Below, piece after piece: positions 8,365 through 17,588 of a stretch of DNA of 64,000 bases (positions are counted from its first letter, which is position 1; each line of letters opens with the position of its first letter). This DNA comes from Halobacteriovorax marinus (GTDB taxonomy: Bacteria > Bdellovibrionota > Bacteriovoracia > Bacteriovoracales > Bacteriovoracaceae). A program made the position numbers and the translations under genes. Location of the stretch: NCBI GenBank assembly GCA_002163155.1, contig MAAO01000006.1:372001-436000 (forward strand), given 5' to 3'. Under the pieces are notes generated by a model. That model was not told the DNA's origin. It saw nothing but the letters and a program-made list of their open reading frames with translations, and ran no database searches.

Positions 8365-10221
8365 ATGGGCGTTGCAAAATTAGATGAAGATTCTTATTTA
8401 AAAGTTGTTGAGAAAGTTAGTAAAATTGTTGCTAAAATTTCTGGTAATGTTCTTGGTGAAAAACAAGTTCTAATGGTTCAAACTCGCATAAAGAAGAGAA
8501 TGAGCGAACTTGGAATTAAGACTCCCGATGAGTATATAGGGTTTATAGATATGCACCGAGAACAAGAATCAAATGTTCTCGTTTCTCTTTTAACAACTCA
8601 TCACACTTTCTTCTTTAGAGAGTTTACTCACTTTGAACATTTAAAAGAAAACCTTCCGCGTATTATTTCAGATGTTAAAGCAAGAGGAGGGAATACAGTC
8701 TCTATTTGGTCTGCAGCCTGTAGTCGTGGACAAGAGGTTTATTCTCTTTCTATGTTTTTGAATTTCTACCTTCCAAAAATTGATCCTTCGATGAAATTTG
8801 AAATTCTTGGAAGTGACATCGATCCTGAATCTGTAAAAATTGCTAAAAATGGCGTTTATCATAGAAGAGAAATTAAATCTGTTCCAATGAATTACCTCGC
8901 TGATAACTGGGCCAGAGGAACTGCTGAAATTTCAGACTACGTAAAAGCTAAGAAATCGATAAAGGAGAATTGTTCCTTTGATGTTTATAATCTCTTAGAG
9001 TTTCAAAATCATATGGGAAGTAAGAAATTTGATGTTATCTTTTGCCGAAATGTATTTATTTATTTTGAGAGCTATCAGATTGAAGACATTACAAAGAACT
9101 TCTTTAAGCATCTGCATAAGACAGGAATGTTATATTCAGGGATATCTGAATCTCTTTCAGGGTTAAAGCTAGATTTAGAAAATGTTGGACCATCGGTATA
9201 TGCTCATAAAGTTGAAGTTGAAGTTGAAAAAGTTGTTGAAAAAGCTAAAACGCCAGTTGTTCCTGTTCTTGCTAAGCCGATTACCCCAGCTATGCCTGCT
9301 AAGTTAAGAGTTTTCTGTGTTGATGATTCATCAAGTATTTTGACTTTATTAAAGAAAGTTTTCAGTGAAGATGATCAGTTTGAAGTCGTAGGAACTGCAG
9401 TAAATGGTATAGATGCAAAAGAGCAGCTCAAAAACCTTAAGGGTAAAGTAGACGTTTTAACTTTAGATATACACATGCCAGAGATGGATGGAGTCACTTA
9501 TTTAGAAACATATCATAATGATGAACACCCTCCAGTTGTCGTGATTTCTTCTGCATCTAGAGATGATTCTGAAGCTGCAATGAAATGTATTAGAGCTGGT
9601 GCCGCTGACTTTATCGAGAAGCCCGCTTTAAATAACTTGATGGAGCGCGGAGAGGAAATAAAAACCAAGCTAAGAGTTGCCTATATCGATAAGAATATTG
9701 TTCACAAGCATGTAACATCCATAGATAAGGCATTTGAAAAAGAAATTGTTATTGAGCAACCTGAAAGTAAGTTTAAAATTATCGTTTCTTCTTTGAGTGA
9801 TCAAAAGAAAGTTGTGAAATTCTTTCACGAATTACATGGTAAACAACCTCCTACACTGATGTTGTTTGAAGGGCAGGATAATCTCTTGCTTGCTATTCAA
9901 GATGAGTTGGCCGATAAGATTAGATATCCGGTTGAAATTGTCGATTCTGTCGATAAGAAATTTGAAACTGGAATTGTTTATCTTGCCGACTTTAAGAAAG
10001 TTTTTAAAGAAGCGCATAAACATCATCACGATTCAAAGACTTCAGTTATGGTTTTTGGTCAGTGTTCAAAGCACGGTGGCGATCAATTGCTAGAGTGGGG
10101 AGAAGCTCAGTTATTACTGGAAGATGTGGGGGTAAATTCTTCACTCTGTGAAGTCGCAACTGATATTGTTCCAACAACTAGTTTTGCATATATGTCTTCA
10201 GAGTTTTTAAGTAGGAAGTAA
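8365..10221 (+). CDS. cheR: CheR methyltransferase fused to a receiver and a degenerate CheB-like domain
   Basis: The first ~290 residues are a CheR MCP glutamate methyltransferase: helical N-domain, then the SAM fold with SIWSAACSRGQEVYSLSM, EILGSDIDPESV and VIFCRNVFIYF. After a Glu/Lys/Pro linker, a CheY-type receiver starts at about 314 (VFCVDDSS, phospho-acceptor D368 in LDIHMPEMDG, Lys in IEKPA). The last ~150 residues (468-618) read like CheB methylesterase but are broken: KIIVSSLSDQKKVVKFFHEL aligns with the GSSTGGT region, and the catalytic His position is Glu. ATG 8365 is chosen over GTG 8362 because AAGGAAG (8352-8358) is 6 nt away. The stop overlaps the next gene by one base (TAATG). 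Confidence 0.9.
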   Translation: MGVAKLDEDSYLKVVEKVSKIVAKISGNVLGEKQVLMVQTRIKKRMSELGIKTPDEYIGFIDMHREQESNVLVSLLTTHHTFFFREFTHFEHLKENLPRIISDVKARGGNTVSIWSAACSRGQEVYSLSMFLNFYLPKIDPSMKFEILGSDIDPESVKIAKNGVYHRREIKSVPMNYLADNWARGTAEISDYVKAKKSIKENCSFDVYNLLEFQNHMGSKKFDVIFCRNVFIYFESYQIEDITKNFFKHLHKTGMLYSGISESLSGLKLDLENVGPSVYAHKVEVEVEKVVEKAKTPVVPVLAKPITPAMPAKLRVFCVDDSSSILTLLKKVFSEDDQFEVVGTAVNGIDAKEQLKNLKGKVDVLTLDIHMPEMDGVTYLETYHNDEHPPVVVISSASRDDSEAAMKCIRAGAADFIEKPALNNLMERGEEIKTKLRVAYIDKNIVHKHVTSIDKAFEKEIVIEQPESKFKIIVSSLSDQKKVVKFFHELHGKQPPTLMLFEGQDNLLLAIQDELADKIRYPVEIVDSVDKKFETGIVYLADFKKVFKEAHKHHHDSKTSVMVFGQCSKHGGDQLLEWGEAQLLLEDVGVNSSLCEVATDIVPTTSFAYMSSEFLSRK

Positions 10222-11636
10222 TGGCAAAAATAAAATTCTTTAGTGGGAAAATTCAAGAAGAGTATTATTTCAAAGTTGGAAATGAATGTTTTATATCTAT
10301 TCAAGATAAGAGTGGGCACTCCTGTGCAACTTTAATGAACTCAATAGATCTTAAAACGGGGAAACTTAATGTTTTTCTTAAAAATGCAGCTTCAGAATTA
10401 AAAACAACACTAAGCCATCTCACTTTAAAAGTTATCGGAGCCGTTAGTTTCATTAATACAATTAAAGAGATCGTAAGGGATGTGAAATTTCTGGATAATA
10501 AATATGTCGAAAGGCATGGAATGTTTGAAATTCTCTACTTGCCAAATGATGGTGTTCTCAGAGTTTCGAAAATTTCCAAAGATGAGGAAAAGAAAAGTGG
10601 TGAAGTGAAGGTTTTAATAGTAGATGACTCTAAGACTATTCGTTCATTACTCACAAAAGTTCTTTCTAGTTCTAGTCGAATAAACGTTGTGGCCACGGCT
10701 GAAAAGCCTAGCGAAGTTGCAGCTCTTATTGAAAAATTTAGACCCGATGTCATAACATTAGATATTCATATGCCTGAAATGAATGGTGTTGAATTACTAA
10801 AACTAATCCAACCTAAATATAACCTTCCTACTATTATGATCACCTCTGTTAGCCTTGAAGAGGGACCGCTTGTTCTTGAAGCTCTTGAAAGTGGTGCATT
10901 TGATTATATCCAAAAGCCTAGTATGGAGGAGCTTTCTGAGGTAGCCCCTATATTGATTGAGAAAGTTCTAGAGGCCTCTAAGTTTGAATGCGCAAAGAGT
11001 ATAGGAACGAAGAGTGTAAGTAGATCAAGTCATAATTTTAATGAAGATTGCATGGTCGTTATAGGTTCTTCTACTGGAGGAACAAATGCCCTAAAAGATA
11101 TTCTCTGTGGATTGCCAAGAGTCATTCCTCCAATTCTCATCGTGCAGCACATTCCTGCTGTCTTCTCTAAGGCCTTTGCTGAGCGACTCGATGGACTTTG
11201 CCCTTTTAGTGTAAAGGAGGCGGAACACGGTGAAGAAGTTTGCGCTAATACTGTTTATATAGCTCCTGGTGGGCAACAAATGAAAATTTTCGTAAAGGGT
11301 TCAAAGAAGTTTATAGAAATTAATGACGACAAGCCTGTGAATAGATTTAAGCCATCGGTTGATTATATGTTTAAATCAATTGAAGCTTTAACGAGTAAAG
11401 AAAGTATAATAGGGGTTATCCTTACTGGTATGGGAAGGGATGGAGCAAGTGGTATTACTAACCTTAAAAAGCTAGGTGCTCTCACTATTGCCCAAAACGA
11501 AGAAAGTTGCGTCGTATTTGGAATGCCCAGAGAGGCGATTGCCATGGGGGGAGCGACAGAAGTTGTTCATAAGGACCAGATCGCTGAAAAAATGGTAGAA
11601 CTTTCATCTCGATTTCAGAAAATGAAAGTCAGTTAG
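10221..11636 (+). CDS. cheB: CheB protein-glutamate methylesterase with N-terminal CheD-like extension
   Basis: CheB removes receptor methyl groups for adaptation. The receiver begins at about 130 (VLIVDDSKTIRSLL; phospho-Asp near 180 in LDIHMPEMNG). The methylesterase domain has the triad Ser in IGSSTGGT (about 283), His in QHIP 26 residues later, and Asp in LTGMGRDG (about 407). Residues 1-115 are extra. They resemble a CheD deamidase in outline: VGNECFISIQDKSGHSCATL is like the CheD GSCV...G..H..LP block, and KVIGAVSF and NKYVERHGM also match. The usual His appears as Cys. It is coupled to the CheR fusion by TAATG. CheB identity is certain; the CheD relation is an inference. Confidence 0.93.
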   Translation: MAKIKFFSGKIQEEYYFKVGNECFISIQDKSGHSCATLMNSIDLKTGKLNVFLKNAASELKTTLSHLTLKVIGAVSFINTIKEIVRDVKFLDNKYVERHGMFEILYLPNDGVLRVSKISKDEEKKSGEVKVLIVDDSKTIRSLLTKVLSSSSRINVVATAEKPSEVAALIEKFRPDVITLDIHMPEMNGVELLKLIQPKYNLPTIMITSVSLEEGPLVLEALESGAFDYIQKPSMEELSEVAPILIEKVLEASKFECAKSIGTKSVSRSSHNFNEDCMVVIGSSTGGTNALKDILCGLPRVIPPILIVQHIPAVFSKAFAERLDGLCPFSVKEAEHGEEVCANTVYIAPGGQQMKIFVKGSKKFIEINDDKPVNRFKPSVDYMFKSIEALTSKESIIGVILTGMGRDGASGITNLKKLGALTIAQNEESCVVFGMPREAIAMGGATEVVHKDQIAEKMVELSSRFQKMKVS

Positions 11637-12850
11637 TCAATCAATCCTAAGTTGACCCAAATTGGGAAATGATCTGAAGCTTCTTTTAATTCTAAATAAT
11701 CTTTTGAAAATGTAGCATAACAAGTTCTTCCTTGTTTCCTATCAAAGTAAGAACGAATATCTCTTCCTTCCTTTTTCTCTAAGCATCCTAGTTCTCTTCG
11801 ACCTTCTTTAGGGTGGTATATGCCAGCACTTCTTATCTTAAAGTGTCTGCTAAAGGCAATATAGTCTAATTGAAGTTGGAGTTTTCTTGGAGCAAATGAT
11901 CCACTTTCGTTGGTGTGTCCAATTTCAGCAAGAGAAGAATCAAGCCAAAAGGTAACTTTCTTTTCAAGAGATCTTAATACTTCACTTCCAGGATTTTTAG
12001 TATTTGAAAGTTCTGTATTCCAGTCTCCAATAGCTATGAATAAGTCTTTTGAAGTCAGTGGAGTAATATTGGTTTTTCCAACCTTGATATTGGTTGATCC
12101 TGTGAGATACCATTCTAAAAAACGTAACTGATCAGCATTTCGTTCATAATTAGGAGATTTCTTATTTCCAAAATGAAAAGCCGGAACAGTATGCAGAAGA
12201 ATAATATGAAATTTAATACTATCTTTTTCTACTAAGATATCTGTGAAGTTCTTATCAAAGAGCTCCATTTTATTTGTTAGTTTTTTCCCACTGGCATCAG
12301 TGAAGCGAGTTATTTTGGCTTTTGGATTAAATTGTTTCCACTTAAGTTCATTAATCGTTTTAACATTTAGAATTTTTAGTTTGTTACTTATTAGGGCCCC
12401 TGTTGAGTACTGAGCTGGAAAAATTCCAAAGTTGACAGGGTCAGCGAACTTTCGGCTATTCTTTGCGGAAAAATTTGAATGATAAGTTCCATTCTTTCTT
12501 TTGCGGGCATTCTTTCCCGTATTTGCAGGTCTTAGAACTGAGCTTATGTCTTTTCTACCTAACTTGAGAGCTAAAGTATCTAGATTCTTTCCTTCTGTTT
12601 GAAAGTTATCATTTGGTATGTTGGGGAGGTCGTATTGTATTTCATTAATTGAAAGGATATCGGAATCGAACCGATTGAGTATTGCTCTAACAGAAGCAAG
12701 TTGCTTAGATTCAGAGTTTAACTTTACGGTGTTTAGTTCTTTAATATTGTAGTGAACAATTTTTAAGAACGATTTTTCAGGATTCAGTTTTTTTGGAGTT
12801 AAAGCACAAGATGAGAGTAGGATTAGCAATAATAAAAGAGTGTATTTCAT
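11633..12850 (-). CDS. Endonuclease/exonuclease/phosphatase-family lipoprotein
   Basis: A 405-residue predicted lipoprotein: a hydrophobic leader ends in the lipobox LLSSC (Cys15). The mature protein has the EEP (DNase I-like) fold signatures NEIQYD near residue 80, a central GDWNTEL, and a terminal SDHFPIWVNL. In this fold these supply metal- and phosphate-binding Asn/Glu/Asp/His. It may cleave nucleic acid or phosphoesters outside the inner membrane; a role in prey DNA digestion is only a guess. It converges with cheB, with tails overlapping by 4 bases. A second, non-lipidated EEP protein sits at 38586. Confidence 0.8.
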   Translation of the reverse strand: MKYTLLLLLILLSSCALTPKKLNPEKSFLKIVHYNIKELNTVKLNSESKQLASVRAILNRFDSDILSINEIQYDLPNIPNDNFQTEGKNLDTLALKLGRKDISSVLRPANTGKNARKRKNGTYHSNFSAKNSRKFADPVNFGIFPAQYSTGALISNKLKILNVKTINELKWKQFNPKAKITRFTDASGKKLTNKMELFDKNFTDILVEKDSIKFHIILLHTVPAFHFGNKKSPNYERNADQLRFLEWYLTGSTNIKVGKTNITPLTSKDLFIAIGDWNTELSNTKNPGSEVLRSLEKKVTFWLDSSLAEIGHTNESGSFAPRKLQLQLDYIAFSRHFKIRSAGIYHPKEGRRELGCLEKKEGRDIRSYFDRKQGRTCYATFSKDYLELKEASDHFPIWVNLGLID

Positions 12851-12860
12851 AGTACTTCCA

Positions 12861-12887
12861 AATAAAAAGGTCCGTGTTACGGACCTT
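12861..12887 (-). terminator. Rho-independent terminator after folE2
   Basis: Stem AAGGTCCGT / ACGGACCTT (12867-12875 and 12879-12887) with a 3-nt loop. Read on the minus strand it is followed by TTTTTATT. It lies directly after the folE2 stop and before the EEP lipoprotein gene. Confidence 0.85.
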
Positions 12888-12894
12888 ATATCAT

Positions 12895-13815
12895 TTATTT
12901 AGAAATATAAGCAACAGCATTATGGCTATGCAGTGATTCGAAATGCTCAACCTTGGCACTCCAATGAATAATTGATTCTTCTTGGTTTAGGACTGTCGAA
13001 ATTCTTCTTGATGCGTGCTCTACAAACATTGGGTTTTCACCGTTCAAGATAGCGAAAGCTTGCTCGTCTATTCTTTTAACTAAACTCTGAGTCTCAGTTG
13101 GAATCGCCTTCCTCATAAGTTCAATGAGTCTGTTTATTGAAACAGGTTTTTCGACATTGTATTTAATTGTCACAATAGCATTAGATCTTTGGCTATGAGC
13201 CGTAGCTATCCCATTTCCTTCTGTGATCTCATTATTAGCATGGCTTTGCTCATATTGCTTGGCCATAGAAAGAGAACATGGGCAAGTCGAAGAATACTCA
13301 TAATTGATTGTCAGTGACATATCTATTTGACCGTCTTTGTTTTCATGACCTTCAAGTGAGCATTCGTAGTATTGCCAACCCCAGTTGTTAGACTTAAGAG
13401 ACTTTTGCTTAATTGGATATCGAAAATTAAGCTTTAAGAAAGACTCAGGGATAAGCTCTTCTGAGTTGTTATCTCTTAGGTCTGCTCTATATCTTCTAAG
13501 AATTGATTTAAAGAATTTACTGTCAATATCACCTTGCTCTGACTCTTCCTGTAAAATAGTACAGAAGCGACTCATGTTGACACCGTTTTTATCAGCATCG
13601 CAAAAGACAAACATTGAAGCTTCACAATCATGGCTCATGATTGTTCCATCTGAGTGTAAAAATCTAAGAGGAATTCGAAATCTCTCAATTCCAACTTTTG
13701 GAATAGCTATTCCAAATTCATTTGAAAGCTTTTGAAAGTCATTTAAACCAGTGGAGTCTTTGACTTCACAGTTCATTATATCTGAGTGATTACTTCGAAG
13801 AGTAGTTAAGTTCAT
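12895..13815 (-). CDS. folE2: GTP cyclohydrolase IB (FolE2)
   Basis: FolE2 converts GTP to 7,8-dihydroneopterin triphosphate, the first step of folate (and queuosine/pterin) synthesis, and replaces FolE in some bacteria. The 306-residue protein has the family's IPKVGIERFRIPL start, GVNMSRF (like the usual GxHMSR), SSTCPCSLSMA with C178/C180, and the C-terminal ISTVLN and NPMFVEHASR regions. Length matches the family (about 260-310). It is monocistronic with a terminator downstream. No other pterin gene is nearby. Confidence 0.9.
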   Translation of the reverse strand: MNLTTLRSNHSDIMNCEVKDSTGLNDFQKLSNEFGIAIPKVGIERFRIPLRFLHSDGTIMSHDCEASMFVFCDADKNGVNMSRFCTILQEESEQGDIDSKFFKSILRRYRADLRDNNSEELIPESFLKLNFRYPIKQKSLKSNNWGWQYYECSLEGHENKDGQIDMSLTINYEYSSTCPCSLSMAKQYEQSHANNEITEGNGIATAHSQRSNAIVTIKYNVEKPVSINRLIELMRKAIPTETQSLVKRIDEQAFAILNGENPMFVEHASRRISTVLNQEESIIHWSAKVEHFESLHSHNAVAYISK

Positions 13816-14078
13816 TACTGTTCCTTAGCGTATATAGGCCAAAAAAGTACCTATCTTTTAACGCTTTAGCAAATTATATCAAATCTGTTTTCGAAAATGT
13901 TTAGACAATGTTGAATTGTCGTACTTTCAGTAGGTTACATATAATAAACAATATATTATTTACAGTTGTCTAGGTGTTGCTCTTGATCGTCTAACTCTAA
14001 GAGAATCGTTCAAGCTAAAACTCCTCACTTCTTTATTCATCTACACCGATAGATTATTAGGAATAATTGGAGGGCGAT

Positions 14079-14294
14079 ATGTCAGAGAGAGATAGTAATT
14101 ATGAATTTGAATGTTTAGAAAAGTACTATGGTAATTTCGATGAGGTAACAAAGACTATTGAGGATTGCCCAAGTTGTGGCAAAAAGTTGATTATTACTCA
14201 TTGGGCTGACGCCTCAAATTTAGTTATGGAGGAGTCTGCTAAATGTGTAGAGTGTGACTTTGGTCAAAGAAAAACTCTACACGCTATGAACTAA
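14079..14294 (+). CDS. Small zinc-ribbon protein of unknown function
   Basis: A 71-residue acidic protein with two CxxC pairs (DCPSCGKK and KCVECDFG) about 30 residues apart, which should bind one zinc as a ribbon. It is otherwise unrecognised. ATG 14079 is preceded by GGAGGG (14069-14074) at ideal spacing, so the upstream TTG at 14067 is rejected. Its tail overlaps the convergent cdd gene by 4 bases. About 260 bases upstream (13816-14078) hold no gene. Confidence 0.65.
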   Translation: MSERDSNYEFECLEKYYGNFDEVTKTIEDCPSCGKKLIITHWADASNLVMEESAKCVECDFGQRKTLHAMN

Positions 14295-14695
14295 CAATCT
14301 AAAGTATTAAAAGGCATAGGAAGTAATTCTCCAAATGTTACAGTCTTCTTTATGGACTCTGTGTCAGCAAGATGAATAGGTACATCTGCCTTAGCAAATT
14401 CACTCAGAACTTGCAGACAAAGGGCGCAGGGCACTGTTACAGGTTTTGTGTCACAAACAACTACAACAAATTCTACTTCAATCTTTCCTGTATTTGCTAC
14501 TGCTGAAAGTATTGCATTTCTCTCGGCGCAGACAGTTGCTCCAAAACTAGCATTTTCAACATTACATCCTGGAAAGATTTGGTCATGACCTTTTATTTTC
14601 AAAGCCGCTCCTACTTGAAATTTTGAATAGGGGGCATGAGCGTTACTTCTTGCCGCTAGAGCAACCTTGAAGGCTTCATTTACAATTAAATTCAT
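14291..14695 (-). CDS. cdd: Cytidine deaminase
   Basis: Deaminates cytidine/deoxycytidine to uridine in pyrimidine salvage. The 134-residue protein has the small homotetrameric Cdd layout: HAPYSKFQVGAAL at the N-terminus, CNVENASFGATVCAERNA with zinc ligand C56 and catalytic E58, and PCALC with zinc ligands C90 and C93. The start at 14695 is chosen because AAGGAAG lies just upstream; an in-frame ATG at 14710 would overlap pyrC. It directly follows pyrC (stop 2 bases upstream of this ATG), so pyrimidine synthesis and salvage genes form one operon. Confidence 0.93.
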   Translation of the reverse strand: MNLIVNEAFKVALAARSNAHAPYSKFQVGAALKIKGHDQIFPGCNVENASFGATVCAERNAILSAVANTGKIEVEFVVVVCDTKPVTVPCALCLQVLSEFAKADVPIHLADTESIKKTVTFGELLPMPFNTLDC

Positions 14696-14696
14696 T

Positions 14697-16022
14697 TTAC
14701 TTCCTTGCATTTACTTTTACAGGCTGTCCGTAGTTTCCTTCTAGGACTTGTCCATGTTCAACTACGATATTTCCCATAACTATAGTGTAGTTAAGTTCCC
14801 CATGATACTTCATTCCGTCAAAAGGGGTCCAGCCACACTTAGAGGCCATATCAATATTTTTGATTTCAACTTCTTTTTTCAAGTCGACTATTGTTATATC
14901 TGCATCGAAGCCATTTTTTAAGTGACCTTTGTTTAAACCATAGAGCTTTGAGGGATTAAAACATAAGTATTTTGCGACTTCTTCAATGGTTAAGTTTCCT
15001 TGGTCTACGTGATGTAAGAGTACTGGAAAAATAGTTTGTACTCCGGGCATTCCACTAGGTGAGTTTGGGTAACCTCTATCTTTCTCTTCTTTACTATGGG
15101 GAGCGTGATCTGAACCAATTACATCTACAACATTTTCTCTTAGTCCTTTCCATAGGCCATCAGTATTATCTTTGGTTCTAATGGGAGGATTCATTTGAGC
15201 GTATGTGCCTAGTTGATCGTAACAATCAGGTGCAAAAAGAGTTAAATGTTGAGGAGTGACTTCGATAGTACAATGATCTTTGTTCTCTGCGAGAAACTCC
15301 ATTTCTGCTTTAGAAGTTATATGTAGAACGTGAACTTTTCTTCCACAGTCTTTAGCAATTCCCACAACTCGTTTTGTGGAACTTAGAGCTGTTTCAACGT
15401 TTCTCCATTCTGCGTGAGCATGGGCAGTTGTAGCCGCATCACGAATATCTTTTCTTTTAACAAGCATCTCTTCATTTTCAGAGTGAAGAGCTATTATGCC
15501 ACTTGTTCCGCTAAAAATTTCTTTAAGTTTGTCTTCTTCAAAAAGAAGTAGATTACCTGTAGAGCTTCCAAGAAATATTTTTATTCCACAACAGCCTTCA
15601 AGATCTTTCACTTTTTTTAACTCGACAATATTTTCGGCCGTTCCACCCATGAAAAATCCAAAATTTGCGAGGGACTTTTCTTTAGCCAATCTGACTTTCT
15701 CAGCAATCGCTAGGTCTGTCGTTGTGGCCGGGTTGGTATTGGGCATTTCAAGGAATGTTGTCACTCCTCCCAAAACCGCCGCCCTTGAGCCAGAGGCAAG
15801 GTCCTCTTTGTGAGTGAGTCCAGGCTCTCTAAAATGAACCTGAGTATCAATAATTCCGGGGAAGATATGTTTGCCTGTAGCATCAATTTCTTTATTAAAT
15901 TGAATTTGAGAAATATCATCAATGAGAGTTATTTTCCCATCTTTAACCCCTAAATCTTGCTCAATTACGCCTGATTCAAGTACGCATTTCCCGCCGCGGA
16001 TAATTAGATCAAATTTTTCCAT
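14697..16022 (-). CDS. pyrC: Dihydroorotase, class I
   Basis: Cyclises carbamoyl aspartate to dihydroorotate in de novo pyrimidine synthesis. The 441-residue amidohydrolase shows FPGIIDTQVHFREPGLTHKED, the carboxylated Lys region GIKIFLGSSTG, VLHITSKAE and GSDHAPHSKEEK. The usual metal-binding HxH at the first strand is QVH here (Q61-V62-H63). The same DxQVHFREPG form is known to me in a Bacteroidetes-type DHOase subfamily, so this looks like lineage variation and not decay. It is upstream of cdd in the same operon. An allantoinase/hydantoinase role is less likely given the neighbour. Confidence 0.85.
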   Translation of the reverse strand: MEKFDLIIRGGKCVLESGVIEQDLGVKDGKITLIDDISQIQFNKEIDATGKHIFPGIIDTQVHFREPGLTHKEDLASGSRAAVLGGVTTFLEMPNTNPATTTDLAIAEKVRLAKEKSLANFGFFMGGTAENIVELKKVKDLEGCCGIKIFLGSSTGNLLLFEEDKLKEIFSGTSGIIALHSENEEMLVKRKDIRDAATTAHAHAEWRNVETALSSTKRVVGIAKDCGRKVHVLHITSKAEMEFLAENKDHCTIEVTPQHLTLFAPDCYDQLGTYAQMNPPIRTKDNTDGLWKGLRENVVDVIGSDHAPHSKEEKDRGYPNSPSGMPGVQTIFPVLLHHVDQGNLTIEEVAKYLCFNPSKLYGLNKGHLKNGFDADITIVDLKKEVEIKNIDMASKCGWTPFDGMKYHGELNYTIVMGNIVVEHGQVLEGNYGQPVKVNARK

Positions 16023-16121
16023 AGTTCTTAGGTCCTTAATCGTTTAAAATTCAACTTATAGTACAATGACTACTTGAAAATAGAAAATGCTGTGCTAAAA
16101 AAGTGATTAACGGAGAAAACT

Positions 16122-17585
16122 ATGCCAATCAAGTTATATAACACGCTGAGCAATACGAAGGAAAACTTTGTCCCTATTGAAGAGGGAAAGGTAAGACTCT
16201 ACTTATGTGGTCCAACTGTCTACGATTTACTACACATTGGAAATTTTCGTGGAGCCATCTTTTTTAACTTAGTTAGAAATTGGTTTGAATTAAGTGGTAA
16301 CGAAGTAACATATGTTTACAACTATACAGATGTCGATGACAAAATAATTAAAAAAGCTAATGAAGAAGGCGTCGATGCTACAGTGATCTCTGAGAGATTT
16401 ATTGCTGAATTTGAAAAAGATTTCAACCGTCTTGGTTTGAAGAAACATACACACAATCCAAAAGTTACAGAATTTATGGATGAAATTATAAGCTATGTTG
16501 AAACCTTAGTTAAAAACGATAAAGCCTATGTAATTGATGGTGAGGTTTTCTTCTCTATTGATAACTTTCCTGAATACGGAAAACTATCTAATAAGAATTT
16601 AGATGATTTACAAGCAGGTCAAAGAGTTGAAGTTGATTCAAGAAAGAGAAATCCATACGATTTCGTTCTTTGGAAACCGTCTAAAGAAGGTGAGCCTCAT
16701 TGGACTTCTCCTTGGGGAGAGGGAAGACCTGGCTGGCATATCGAATGTTCTGCAATGATTAAATCTATTCTCGGAAATACTATTGATATTCATGGAGGAG
16801 GAATTGATTTAATTTTTCCTCACCATGAAAATGAAATTGCTCAAGGTGAAGGATGTAATTGCGAAAAGTACTGTAACTACTGGATGCATAATGAATTTAT
16901 CAATATGAAAGATGAGAAAATGTCTAAGTCAATTGGTAACGTTATTACTGGTCGCTCATTCATGGATCAATATCACCCTGAAATTTTAAAATTCCTTATG
17001 TTTTCTGCCCATTATAGAAGTGTGCTCAATATGAGCGATGATAAAATTCACCAATCTATTTCAGGCCTTAGGAGAGTTTATGATGCTCTCTCTCATGCTT
17101 TAGTGATTGAGAATACTTTTAATGAAAGTGAAAATGGAAAAGTGAATAAGACTTTTGCTCAGCTTCTCAAAACATCTGATGCTAAGATTAAAAAAGCGTT
17201 AGATGATGATTTTAATACAGGTGAGACAGTTGCCGCTATATTTGAAGTAGTCCGTGCTTTCAACGCACTCAACCTTCTTAAGAAGCAGAAAGATCCAAAC
17301 TCTCTGCCTACCACAAAGGCTTTTAAAGAATGGATTTTAAAGTACGGTGATATGTTAGCGCTCTTCAAAGAAGAGCCTACGAGCTTCCTTGCTGATATTG
17401 ATCAAATCATGATTAAAGAAAAGAATATAGATATCGCTATTGTTGAAGCTCTAATTAAATCAAGAGAAGAAGCGAGAGCTAATAAAGATTGGGCCGCTGC
17501 TGATGTTGCAAGAGATGAGTTACATGCAATGGGAATTGATTTTCAAGAGACATCGGATGGTGTGAAATGGAATGTAAAGGTTTAG
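16122..17585 (+). CDS. cysS: Cysteinyl-tRNA synthetase
   Basis: Charges tRNA-Cys. The 487-residue class I synthetase has the zinc ligand C29 in YLCGPTVYD, the HIGN signature at 38-41, WHIECSAM and GGGIDLIFPHHENE with further zinc ligands, and KMSKS at about 266-270. Length is normal for CysS (about 460-490). The weak SD GGAGAA at 16111-16116 precedes ATG 16122. priA begins 3 bases after its stop, so both are likely co-transcribed. Confidence 0.97.
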   Translation: MPIKLYNTLSNTKENFVPIEEGKVRLYLCGPTVYDLLHIGNFRGAIFFNLVRNWFELSGNEVTYVYNYTDVDDKIIKKANEEGVDATVISERFIAEFEKDFNRLGLKKHTHNPKVTEFMDEIISYVETLVKNDKAYVIDGEVFFSIDNFPEYGKLSNKNLDDLQAGQRVEVDSRKRNPYDFVLWKPSKEGEPHWTSPWGEGRPGWHIECSAMIKSILGNTIDIHGGGIDLIFPHHENEIAQGEGCNCEKYCNYWMHNEFINMKDEKMSKSIGNVITGRSFMDQYHPEILKFLMFSAHYRSVLNMSDDKIHQSISGLRRVYDALSHALVIENTFNESENGKVNKTFAQLLKTSDAKIKKALDDDFNTGETVAAIFEVVRAFNALNLLKKQKDPNSLPTTKAFKEWILKYGDMLALFKEEPTSFLADIDQIMIKEKNIDIAIVEALIKSREEARANKDWAAADVARDELHAMGIDFQETSDGVKWNVKV

Positions 17586-17588
17586 AGC

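Noticed and set aside
14697-14765. Dihydroorotase with a broken metal site (QVH for HxH) as a possible dead enzyme
   Set aside because: The QVHFREPG form occurs in a known DHOase subfamily and all other motifs are intact.
15496-15813. 105-codon plus-strand frame inside pyrC
   Set aside because: pyrC is certain on the minus strand and this frame has no motif or SD.
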